From: CAYOBW01 sp964402115
GTDB lineage: Bacteria > Verrucomicrobiota > Kiritimatiellia > UBA8416 > CAYOBW01
Direction: 5' to 3'
Length of the DNA: 13,225 nt
NCBI GenBank assembly: GCA_964402115.1
Contig: CAYOBW010000199.1
Location: forward strand, 1 to 13,225
Made by a program: the position numbers and the translations under genes. The notes beneath the pieces were generated by a model. It had not been told where the DNA came from and did not search any database. It saw nothing but the letters and a program-made list of their open reading frames with translations. Shown piece after piece: positions 1 through 6,836 of this stretch. Position 1 is the first letter of the stretch, and every line of letters begins with the position of its first letter.

Positions 1-2043
1 GGCGACTACGACGTCATCGTGGTCGGCGGCGGGGCCGCCGGGGCGCCGGCGGCGATCGCCGCTGCGCGCAAGGGCGCCAGGGTGCTCTGCATCGAGCAGC
101 TCGGCTTGCTCGGCGGCACGGGCGTCAACGGCATCGGGGCGTACTGGCGCGGCTATCGCCAGGGCTTCGCCGCCGAGTACGGCAGCGTGCGCTGGCAGCC
201 CACGCACAAGGCGAACTGGTTCCGCCGGACGCTGGAGGACGCCGGCGGGGAGATCTGGTTCAACACCCTGGCCTGCGGCGTGCTGAAGAGCAACGCCGTC
301 GTGCGGGGGGTCGTGGTGGCCACGCCCCTCGGGCGGGCGGCCGTGCGCGGGCGCGTGGTCATCGACGCCACCGGCGACGGCGACGTCTGCGCGTGGGCCG
401 GCGCGGCGTACGACTACCTGAACCACGGCGAGTTCGCCCAGCAGGACGCGGGCTACCACACGGACTTCAAGGACCAGACCGGCTACCAGAACAACTCCTG
501 GCTCTTCATCGACCCGGAGGATGTCTACAGCTGCACCCAGTTCTACGCCCTCGGCCGGCGGGCCAGCGGCATGTCGACCGCCACGAACCGCTGGGACCAG
601 TATCCGCTCTACGGCTCGCGGCAGGGCCGGCTGATCCTCGGCGACTACGTCGTGACGGCGCTGGACCAGTACCGCAAGCGCACGTATGCCGACACGATCT
701 GCGTCACGGAGTCCGACTACGACATGCACACCTACCCCACCTCGCGGTCCAGCCACGCGGGGCTGATGCCTCACGGCACGAGCTCCGTGCCCTGGCGCGC
801 GCTCCTGCCGCGGGGGCTGGAGGGCATCCTCGTCGTCGGCCGCTGCAAATCCGTCGAACACGACGCCCTGCCGCTGACGCGCATGCAGTCGGACGTCGGC
901 AACGAGGGCTACGCCGCGGGCTATGCGGCGGCGCTCGCCCTGCAGACAGGGCGCGATCTCCGCCACGTGGACCTCGCGACGGTGCAGGCCCACCTCAAGG
1001 CCATCGGCAACCTGCCCGCGAGCTGGCCGCTCGCGGACCTGCCGGACCCCACGGACGCGCAGCTGCAGGCGGCGGCCCAGGCGCCCGGCGTCGCCACCAA
1101 CCTGGCGGCCCTGCTAGCGGCGCCCGCGCGCGCCGTGCCGTTCCTGGCAGCCGGCCTTGCCGCCGCACCGACGGCCGAAGAGGCCCGCGCGCTGTGTTTC
1201 TGCGGCGCGACGAACGGCGTGCCGTATCTCGCCGGCTGGCTGGACACGCAGACGCTGGGCACAACCGTCGTGCGCAGCTCGGTGCGCGCGCTGGGCTACC
1301 CGCGCGACGCGCGCGCCCTGCCGGCGCTCACGAACAAGCTCGCCGCCTGCTCGGCCGGCAGCGCCTTCGCCGACATCCGCGCCGTGACGCTGGCGCTCGG
1401 CGAGATCGGCGCCCCGGCCGCCGCCCCCGCGCTGCTCGACTTCCTGAGCAAGCCTGCCATCACGAATCACAGCCGCCGCGTATCCGAAGGCGCGCCCGCC
1501 TACACGGACGATTACGACCTGGCCGTGCGCGAGCTCTACGGCCTCGCCGCCCTGTACCGCTGCGGCGACACGCAAGGCGTGGCGCGCGACCGGCTGACCG
1601 CCTACCTCGACGACTGGCGCGGCCCGCTGCGGCGCTTCGCGGCGGAGACGCTCGGCGCGCGTTACTCGGCCGAAGGCGTGCCGGAGGCGTGGCTGACGGG
1701 CCACGGCATCACCAACGGCCTGGCCGGACGCGCCGACAGCGACGGCGACGGACTGCCGGACTGGCAGGAGTACTGGGCGGGCACGGATCCCCGCAGCCGC
1801 GCGGACACGCTGCGCATCGGCGCCCTCGACGGCGAAGGCTGGCTGACGTGGCGCGGGGGCGCCAACGCCTTCGACACCCCGTTCCGCATCCTGGGCAGCA
1901 CCAACCTGGTGACCGGACCGGCGTGGACGATCCTCGGCTACGCCCCGCGCGGCGGCGCCGCGACCAACCGCTGGCAACTGCCGCCGGCCTGGCGTTCCCG
2001 CCCGCTGCTGTTCCTGAAAGCGGCGGCGGCAACGAGCGACTGA
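1..2043 (+). CDS. FAD-dependent oxidoreductase with HEAT-like region and Ca-loop/beta C-terminal tail (5' partial)
   Basis: The reading frame is open from base 1, so the N-terminus and any signal peptide lie outside the window; 680 residues are visible. Residues 5-32 form a Rossmann FAD-binding unit: G9-G10-G11-A12-A13-G14 gives GxGxxG and E32 is the expected ribose-binding acid. DATGDGD (122-128) and the VVGRC...EGYAAGYAAALA segment (about 278-315) are typical of the FAD_oxidored family (PF12831), whose substrates are mostly unknown. Residues about 397-560 look like alpha-helical HEAT-type repeats. DSDGDGLPDWQEY (579-591) is a calcium-loop motif common in secreted PVC proteins, followed by a roughly 80-residue beta domain containing GSTNL. 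The tail suggests the enzyme acts outside the cytoplasm (inference). It ends in TGA, 267 bases before the first PATR gene, with a terminator between, so it is probably a separate transcription unit. The substrate cannot be told. Confidence 0.88.
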   Translation, partial: GDYDVIVVGGGAAGAPAAIAAARKGARVLCIEQLGLLGGTGVNGIGAYWRGYRQGFAAEYGSVRWQPTHKANWFRRTLEDAGGEIWFNTLACGVLKSNAVVRGVVVATPLGRAAVRGRVVIDATGDGDVCAWAGAAYDYLNHGEFAQQDAGYHTDFKDQTGYQNNSWLFIDPEDVYSCTQFYALGRRASGMSTATNRWDQYPLYGSRQGRLILGDYVVTALDQYRKRTYADTICVTESDYDMHTYPTSRSSHAGLMPHGTSSVPWRALLPRGLEGILVVGRCKSVEHDALPLTRMQSDVGNEGYAAGYAAALALQTGRDLRHVDLATVQAHLKAIGNLPASWPLADLPDPTDAQLQAAAQAPGVATNLAALLAAPARAVPFLAAGLAAAPTAEEARALCFCGATNGVPYLAGWLDTQTLGTTVVRSSVRALGYPRDARALPALTNKLAACSAGSAFADIRAVTLALGEIGAPAAAPALLDFLSKPAITNHSRRVSEGAPAYTDDYDLAVRELYGLAALYRCGDTQGVARDRLTAYLDDWRGPLRRFAAETLGARYSAEGVPEAWLTGHGITNGLAGRADSDGDGLPDWQEYWAGTDPRSRADTLRIGALDGEGWLTWRGGANAFDTPFRILGSTNLVTGPAWTILGYAPRGGAATNRWQLPPAWRSRPLLFLKAAAATSD
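1735..1773 (+). other. Calcium-binding DxDxDG loop in the oxidoreductase tail
   Basis: This encodes DSDGDGLPDWQEY, residues 579-591 of the visible oxidoreductase. Asp at loop positions 1, 3 and 5 and Glu at position 12 match an EF-hand or thrombospondin-type-3 calcium loop. The GLPDWQEY...GTDP wording is frequent just before C-terminal beta domains of exported proteins in Verrucomicrobiota and Kiritimatiellota (family knowledge). It is the clearest taxonomic hint in the window. Confidence 0.75.
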
Positions 2044-2059
2044 ACCTGGAAGGGCAGTA

Positions 2060-2092
2060 GGCTGCGGGGGTTTCGTGCGCACATCCGCAGCC
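2060..2092 (+). repeat. Inverted repeat just after the oxidoreductase gene
   Basis: GGCTGCGG at 2060-2067 is the perfect reverse complement of CCGCAGCC at 2085-2092, with a 17-base loop, starting 16 bases after the stop codon. There is no T-tract, so it is not a classical intrinsic terminator. It could be a 3' mRNA stabilising hairpin. Confidence 0.4.
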
Positions 2093-2111
2093 GCCGCTCC
2101 CGCCATCGTCC

Positions 2112-2132
2112 GCGCCGGTCGGATACCGGCGC
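2112..2132 (+). repeat. 8-bp inverted repeat in the intergenic region
   Basis: GCGCCGGT (2112-2119) pairs perfectly with ACCGGCGC (2125-2132) around a CGGAT loop. It is one of four inverted repeats packed into 2044-2310. There is no T-run after it. High GC makes chance hairpins easier, so its function is uncertain. Confidence 0.35.
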
Positions 2133-2160
2133 CACGGGGGAAGCGCACGCGCACGCCCAT

Positions 2161-2191
2161 GTGGCTACCGGCCGGGGACGGCCGGCTCCAC
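2161..2191 (+). repeat. Composite inverted repeat, possible dispersed REP-like element
   Basis: CCGGCC (2168-2173) and GGCCGG (2180-2185) form the inner stem, and GTGG (2161-2164) and CCAC (2188-2191) add an outer stem across a small internal loop. Ten pairs in 31 bases is more than the other local hairpins. Such imperfect GC-rich palindromes between genes are often dispersed repeats, but only one copy was noticed in this window. Confidence 0.35.
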
Positions 2192-2203
2192 GGCAGGCCT
2201 CCA

Positions 2204-2228
2204 CCCGAAGGAATCGGGCCTTTTTCTT
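2204..2228 (+). terminator. Intrinsic (Rho-independent) terminator
   Basis: The stem CCCGA (2204-2208), loop AGGAA (2209-2213) and TCGGG (2214-2218) is followed by CC and a T-rich run (TTTTTCTT, 2221-2228). This is the classic stem plus T-tract layout and the only one in the window. It lies between the oxidoreductase gene and the first PATR gene and would separate their transcripts, although it is 160 bases after the oxidoreductase stop. Confidence 0.6.
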
Positions 2229-2256
2229 GCGTTCGCCGGCTATCGAGGACTATCAT
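2227..2256 (+). promoter_or_regulatory. Possible sigma-70-type promoter for the PATR operon
   Basis: TTGCGT (2227-2232) and TATCAT (2251-2256) are separated by 18 bases. The -10 matches TATAAT at five of six positions, but the -35 matches only TTG. It starts at the T-tract of the terminator and would give a leader of about 48 bases before the ATG at 2311. Position and local AT content support it, but the -35 is weak. Confidence 0.35.
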
Positions 2257-2298
2257 ATGAGCGTGTGCGGCTGGCATTTTTCGCCACCCTGCGAACCT

Positions 2299-2304
2299 GA
2301 GGAG
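2299..2304 (+). promoter_or_regulatory. Shine-Dalgarno site setting the 2311 start
   Basis: GAGGAG lies six bases before the ATG at 2311, an ideal arrangement. A competing in-frame ATG at 2257 has GAGGA seven bases upstream, but it would put about 40 extra residues in front of the hydrophobic signal segment. The 2311 start is therefore preferred. Confidence 0.6.
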
Positions 2305-2310
2305 TGCGTT

Positions 2311-5300
2311 ATGGGCACAAACCGTTCTAGCATCCTTAACGCCATGCCGGGCTGTAGTGCGAACACGTGGAGTGCCACGGCGAAGCTGCTGGGGGCTCTG
2401 GCGCTGCACGGCTGGCTGGCGTCAGCGGCTCCGGGGGCAACCAGGACCTGGAGCAATACCGGCACGGGCAGCTGGTTCCTCGGCGGCGCGGGAGGCAACT
2501 GGAGTACCGCCGCCGTCCCCACCAGTGCCGACGATCCGAAGATGCTGAACGGCGGCACGGCCACGATCGCCACCGGTGCGAACGCCGCGGCGCGGACACT
2601 CGAAATCGGGGGCAACCCCACCGGGATCGGCAACTTGCAGGTGAGCAGCGGCGCCCTGACCGTCACCGACTACAACCTCGCCTCCGGCTTTCTCTTTGTG
2701 CTGCGCAAAGGCAGCACCTACACCCAGAACGGCGGCACGGCGACCTTTGGCCCGGCCGGCGCCGCTAACGGCGTCCTGATCGGTGGCGCGGGCCCCTCGG
2801 GCGTGGCAACCTTCACGCTGTCTGCCGGCGGCGTCGAGGTTGGGAACGTGCTCAAGATCGCCAGCGCCAGCCATGCCGGCACGGTCAACCTTGACGGCGG
2901 CACGCTCGGCACCCGGCAGGTGGCGAGCAATGGCGGCACCTGCACGTTCAACTTCAACGGCGGCACGCTCGCGGCACGCGTGGATCAGGCCACGTTCATG
3001 ACCGGGCTGACCGCGGCCAATGTCAAGGCCGGCGGCGCCCTGATCGACACGGCCGGCTTCGACATCACGATCGGCCAGGCGCTGCTGCCCGGCACGCCCA
3101 GCGGCGGCCTCACGAAGTCCGGGAACGGCACGCTGACGCTGACCGGCGCCAACACGTACACCGGCAACACCGTGGTCAACGGCGGCACGCTGGTCGCAGC
3201 GGCCACGACCGCGCTGCCCGGCTACGGCACGGCCGGCAAGGTCACCGCCAACAGCGGCGGCACGCTGGCGATCCGGTACGGCGGCGCGGGCGAGTGGACG
3301 TCGGCGAACCTCGGCAGCCTGCTGGTCAACGCCACGTTCAGTACCGGCTCGTTCCTGGGCCTCGAAATGGCGACCGGCGCCACGTACGGGACCGCCATCG
3401 CCGGGAACCAGGGGCTCGTGAAGACCGGCGCAGCGACGCTGACGCTTTCCGGCGCCAACACGTACGCAGGACCCACGACGCTGGCGGGGGGCGCCCTGCT
3501 CGTGCAGCACGCCACCGCGCTGGGCGGCACGGGCGGCGGCACAACGGTTGCCGCCGGAGCGCGGTTGCTCCTGGACAACGGCATAACCGTGACCGGCGAA
3601 ACCCTGACGATCAACGGCGACGGGGGCAGCGGCAGCAGTTACGATGGCGCCCTGAAAGCCAACACCGGCGCCACGGCAGAGTGGGCGGGCACCGTCATCC
3701 TCGGCAACTCCACGGCGCGCGTGGGCGCCGGGAGCAGCGCGACAACGGTGCTGAGCGGCGACATCCAGAACGGCGCGTTCGCCAACCTGCATATCTGCTC
3801 GACCGCCGGGAAGATCGAGCTGGGAGGCAGCACCAAGAGCTATACCGGCGCCACGCGCATCATCCGCGGCACGCTCAAGCTGCGCGCAGGCAATCTCCTG
3901 CCCGCCGGCACCACCCTCGACGTCGACTACTCCGGCACCGACGAAGACGCCGTTTTCGACCTGGCGGGCTTCAGCCAGACTGTCGGCGCCCTGAAACGCA
4001 GCGGCAGCGGTTCCGGCACGGGCGCCAGCACGGTGACGAGCAGCGCGGCGGGCGGCGCGTTGACGGTCAACCAGAGCGTGGACACCGCTTTCGACGGCGT
4101 CATCGCCGGCACGCTCACGCTGAAGAAAGACGGGGCCGGCACCCTGACGCTCGCGGGGGCCAGCACCTTCAGCGGCGCCACGACCGTGGCCGACGGCACG
4201 CTGAAGCTGGATGGCGGCGACAACCGCCTGCCGACGGACCAGACCGTGAACCTCGGCCATGCGGGCGACACCGGCGCCGCGACGCTGGACCTCAACGGCC
4301 GGAATCAACAGGTGCCCGGCCTGACCGCGCTGGGCAGCACGATGCCGATGTCGGTGACAAGCAGCGCGGGCGCGACCGGCACGCTGACCATCAACAACAG
4401 CGTGCATTTCACCTATGCCGGCACGCTGGACGGCAACCTGGCCCTGACCAAGACCGGGACCCACGAGCTCGCGCTCACCGGCGCCAACACCTTCAGCGGC
4501 GCTGCCACGGTTTCGGACGGCGTACTCAGGATCAGCAATCCGCTGGCTCTCGGGACGACCGCCGGATCCACGACGGTGGCCAGCGGCGCGCGCCTGGAAC
4601 TGGCCGGCGGCATCACGGTGAGCGGCGAAACCGTGACGATCGTGGGCACCGGCGGCAACAACATCGGCGCGCTGCAGTCCTACTCCGGCGCCAACACCTG
4701 GGACGGCCCGGTCACGCTGGGCGCCAACGCGGCGCGCATCGGGGCCAACGGCGCGGGGACCAGCCTGACCGTGGCGGGCGCCGTTGGCGACGGCGCCAAC
4801 ACCTACGACCTGGCCATCCGCAACGCCGACGGCGGTGGCGCCGTCGTGCTCTCGGGAACCAGCACGTACGGCGGCGACACGCTGATCGTCGTGGGCTTGT
4901 GCAAACTGGACGGCGGCGACAACCGCCTGCCCATCGGCACGGTGCTGACGATCGGCAACAGCGTCAATTCCCAGACCGCCACCTTCGACCTCAATGGCCA
5001 CAACCAGGAGGTGGGGGGGCTGACATACGCCGGCACGACCATGGCCAAGACGGTGACAGCCACCGGCGGCGGCACGCTGACGGTAAACCAGGCTGACAAC
5101 AGAACCTACATTGGCAATCTCTCCGGCGCGCTGGCCCTCACCAAGGCGGGTGCCGGCACGCTCACCCTCTCCGGCGCAAACACGTACACGGGCGTCACCA
5201 CCGTCAACGGCGGCACGCTCAAGCTGGGCGCCGTAGACGGGGTACCGGCCTACGCCGACGTGGTGCTGAACGGCGGGACCACGGCGGGCACGCTCGACCT

Positions 5301-6783
5301 CAATGGCTTCGACAAGACCTTCCAGCGCCTGTCAGGCACGACGGGCGCGGCGCTTGGACAGGTCGTGAACAACGGGGCCGGAGCCATCACGCTGACCCTC
5401 GGCTACAACAGTGTCAGTTCCGCCTTCGCGGGTCGGCTGCGCAACAACACCGGTACGGGCGGCACACTGGCGCTCGTCAAGACGGGCACCGGCACGGTGG
5501 CCCTGAGCGGTCCGAACACCTACACGGGCGCAACGGAGATCCGCAACGGGGCGCTGGAGGTCACGCTGCTCGGGAACAGCGGCGAGGCCGCCAGCAGCCT
5601 GGGCACGCCCACGGGCGGGAATCGGACCATTGTCCTCGGCTACGGCGGGGGCGCCAGCGGGGTCCTCGTCTACACCGGGGGTGCCACCACCACCGACCAC
5701 CCCATCACCCTGCACGCGAGCGCCGGCGGGGGCTGCGGACTGAAGGCCTCCGGCGCGGGAACCCTGACCTGGAACGGCAACGTTGGCGGGCCACACAGCT
5801 TCACGCTCGGCGGCACGGGCGTCGGGGAAATGGGCGGCGCCATCGGCATCACGGCCGGGAGCCTGCAAAAAGCCGACGCGGGCACGTGGGTGCTGCGCGG
5901 AGCCAATACCTACACGGTCACGACGTGGCTGAACGGCGGCGTGCTGGCGCTCGGCGCCGACAACGTGCTCAGCACCGCCACGGTCTACCTGAATGGCGGC
6001 ACGCTGGCCTCCGACGGAGCCGGGGCGCGCGCGCTCGACAATTCGCTCACACTCAACGCGAGCTCGTCCCTGGGCGAAGCCAGCGGCGGCACGGGCAACC
6101 TGACGCTCGGCGGCGACTTTGACATCGGCACCATTCCCAAGACGTTGACGGTGTACAACCGTTCCACACTGACGGGGGCGGTGAGCGGCACGGCCGGCGG
6201 CAGCTTCACCAAGGCCGGACCGGGAACCCTGGTCCTGACCCACGCCAACACCTACGCCGGCACGACGGCGATCACGGCCGGCACCCTGCTGGTCAACGCC
6301 GCCCACACCGGCGGCGGCGCGTACGCGCTCTCGGGCACGAGCACCCTGGGCGGCGCCGGGTCGACCGACAGCGCCGTGACCCTCGACAGCCCCGCCTCGC
6401 TCTCGCCGGGCGAGGCGACCACCCCGGCGATCTTCACCGTCAACAACGCGGTCACGCTCCGCAACGGCACCTTCCTGCGCCTCAACATCAACGGCCCGGA
6501 TGCGGGCACGGGGTACGATCAACTCATCGTCACGGGGGCGCTGCAGCTGACCGACGCCACGCTCATCGTCGACGTGTCGCCGGAGTACGTACCGCCCATG
6601 GACACGGTCTTCACCATCATCAAGGACTTTTCCAACCTGACGGGCACATTCGCGGGACTACCTGAGGGACGGGAGCTCTCCTGCGGCTCAACGGGCTTCG
6701 TGGTCCACTATGACAACCTGGCGAAAACCGTGACCTTGACGGCACGCAGTACCGGCAACGGCACCATCTTCGATATCCGTTGA
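2311..6783 (+). CDS. Large PATR (autotransporter-associated beta-strand repeat) protein, 1490 aa
   Basis: The start is ATG 2311 (GAGGAG six bases upstream). A signal peptide is likely: the KLLGALALHGWLASA segment (25-39) with cleavage near ASA-AP. The N-terminal cap has a GGNW-type signature (61-64). Residues about 190-1330 are a repetitive Gly/Thr/Asn-rich beta-helix with at least eight clear PATR units, of the form TKxGxGTLTLSGANTYTG, at about 265, 368, 602, 710, 941, 1053, 1183 and 1297, plus degenerate ones near 501 and 844. Residues about 1345-1475 resemble the usual closing region of such proteins (YDQLIVTG...TGTFAGLPEG). No beta-barrel follows; the protein ends GNGTIFDIR. PATR proteins are exported, fibre-like passenger or adhesin proteins with usually unknown ligands. 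The next gene follows after 53 bases, so an operon is likely. The role is inferred from repeats alone. Confidence 0.9.
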   Translation: MGTNRSSILNAMPGCSANTWSATAKLLGALALHGWLASAAPGATRTWSNTGTGSWFLGGAGGNWSTAAVPTSADDPKMLNGGTATIATGANAAARTLEIGGNPTGIGNLQVSSGALTVTDYNLASGFLFVLRKGSTYTQNGGTATFGPAGAANGVLIGGAGPSGVATFTLSAGGVEVGNVLKIASASHAGTVNLDGGTLGTRQVASNGGTCTFNFNGGTLAARVDQATFMTGLTAANVKAGGALIDTAGFDITIGQALLPGTPSGGLTKSGNGTLTLTGANTYTGNTVVNGGTLVAAATTALPGYGTAGKVTANSGGTLAIRYGGAGEWTSANLGSLLVNATFSTGSFLGLEMATGATYGTAIAGNQGLVKTGAATLTLSGANTYAGPTTLAGGALLVQHATALGGTGGGTTVAAGARLLLDNGITVTGETLTINGDGGSGSSYDGALKANTGATAEWAGTVILGNSTARVGAGSSATTVLSGDIQNGAFANLHICSTAGKIELGGSTKSYTGATRIIRGTLKLRAGNLLPAGTTLDVDYSGTDEDAVFDLAGFSQTVGALKRSGSGSGTGASTVTSSAAGGALTVNQSVDTAFDGVIAGTLTLKKDGAGTLTLAGASTFSGATTVADGTLKLDGGDNRLPTDQTVNLGHAGDTGAATLDLNGRNQQVPGLTALGSTMPMSVTSSAGATGTLTINNSVHFTYAGTLDGNLALTKTGTHELALTGANTFSGAATVSDGVLRISNPLALGTTAGSTTVASGARLELAGGITVSGETVTIVGTGGNNIGALQSYSGANTWDGPVTLGANAARIGANGAGTSLTVAGAVGDGANTYDLAIRNADGGGAVVLSGTSTYGGDTLIVVGLCKLDGGDNRLPIGTVLTIGNSVNSQTATFDLNGHNQEVGGLTYAGTTMAKTVTATGGGTLTVNQADNRTYIGNLSGALALTKAGAGTLTLSGANTYTGVTTVNGGTLKLGAVDGVPAYADVVLNGGTTAGTLDLNGFDKTFQRLSGTTGAALGQVVNNGAGAITLTLGYNSVSSAFAGRLRNNTGTGGTLALVKTGTGTVALSGPNTYTGATEIRNGALEVTLLGNSGEAASSLGTPTGGNRTIVLGYGGGASGVLVYTGGATTTDHPITLHASAGGGCGLKASGAGTLTWNGNVGGPHSFTLGGTGVGEMGGAIGITAGSLQKADAGTWVLRGANTYTVTTWLNGGVLALGADNVLSTATVYLNGGTLASDGAGARALDNSLTLNASSSLGEASGGTGNLTLGGDFDIGTIPKTLTVYNRSTLTGAVSGTAGGSFTKAGPGTLVLTHANTYAGTTAITAGTLLVNAAHTGGGAYALSGTSTLGGAGSTDSAVTLDSPASLSPGEATTPAIFTVNNAVTLRNGTFLRLNINGPDAGTGYDQLIVTGALQLTDATLIVDVSPEYVPPMDTVFTIIKDFSNLTGTFAGLPEGRELSCGSTGFVVHYDNLAKTVTLTARSTGNGTIFDIR
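2881..3198 (+). repeat. Module A, shared by all three PATR proteins
   Basis: Residues 191-296 run NLDGGTL, NFNGGTL, TFMTGL, GGALIDTAGFDITIGQ, then a canonical PATR. The same order occurs in the second PATR gene (bases 7362-7691) and, more diverged, in the lectin-bearing one (bases 11166-11489). Bases 3031-3153 match 7524-7646 with about 13 differences in 123 by eye, so this part was recently copied or converted. Confidence 0.75.
3412..4122 (+). repeat. Super-repeat unit 1 (about 237 residues)
   Basis: Residues 368-604 follow the order PATR, module C (TTVAAGARLLLDNGITVTGE to ILGNSTARVGAG), degenerate PATR (KSYTGATRII), module B (NLLPAGTTLDV to GALTVNQS). The same order recurs at 4438-5139 and in the next gene at 7596-8291, at almost the same length, so the unit of duplication is much longer than one PATR. 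Confidence 0.65.
4438..5139 (+). repeat. Super-repeat unit 2 (about 234 residues)
   Basis: Residues 710-943 repeat the PATR, C, degenerate PATR, B order: TTVASGARLELAGGITVSGE, then TLGANAARIGANGAG, then STYGGDTLIVVG, then GGDNRLPIGTVLTIG. Between units 1 and 2 lies a shorter PATR-plus-B unit (residues about 605-709) with its own GGDNRLPT. Module C here resembles unit 1 at many positions. Confidence 0.65.
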
Positions 6784-6821
6784 GAACAGCGGCGCGCCAT
6801 CAGCGCGATAGGCTACAGCAA

Positions 6822-6829
6822 GAGGGAGG
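6822..6829 (+). promoter_or_regulatory. Shine-Dalgarno site setting a GTG start
   Basis: GAGGGAGG lies seven bases before GTG 6837. It selects GTG over the upstream in-frame TTG at 6780, which overlaps the previous stop and would put a charged stretch before the signal peptide. Confidence 0.65.
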
Positions 6830-6836
6830 TTCGAAA

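Noticed and set aside
393..2060. A 555-codon alternative frame within the oxidoreductase gene
   Set aside because: Very Arg/Pro-rich composition typical of out-of-frame reading in GC-rich DNA; the FAD motifs are all in frame 1.
2257..2310. An upstream in-frame ATG (2257) for the first PATR protein, with GAGGA seven bases before it
   Set aside because: It is possible, but it would add 18 residues, including three Cys, before an already long signal n-region; the 2311 start has the better GAGGAG site. It is kept only as an alternative.
2422..5001. An 859-codon open frame antisense to the first PATR gene
   Set aside because: It mirrors the repeat structure of the sense gene, is rich in Ala/Arg/Gly/Val as expected for a high-GC shadow frame, and has no signal peptide or family motif. 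The sense strand carries all recognisable repeats.
5332..6522. A 396-codon antisense frame near the end of the first PATR gene
   Set aside because: Same shadow-frame composition; PATR units on the plus strand explain the DNA.
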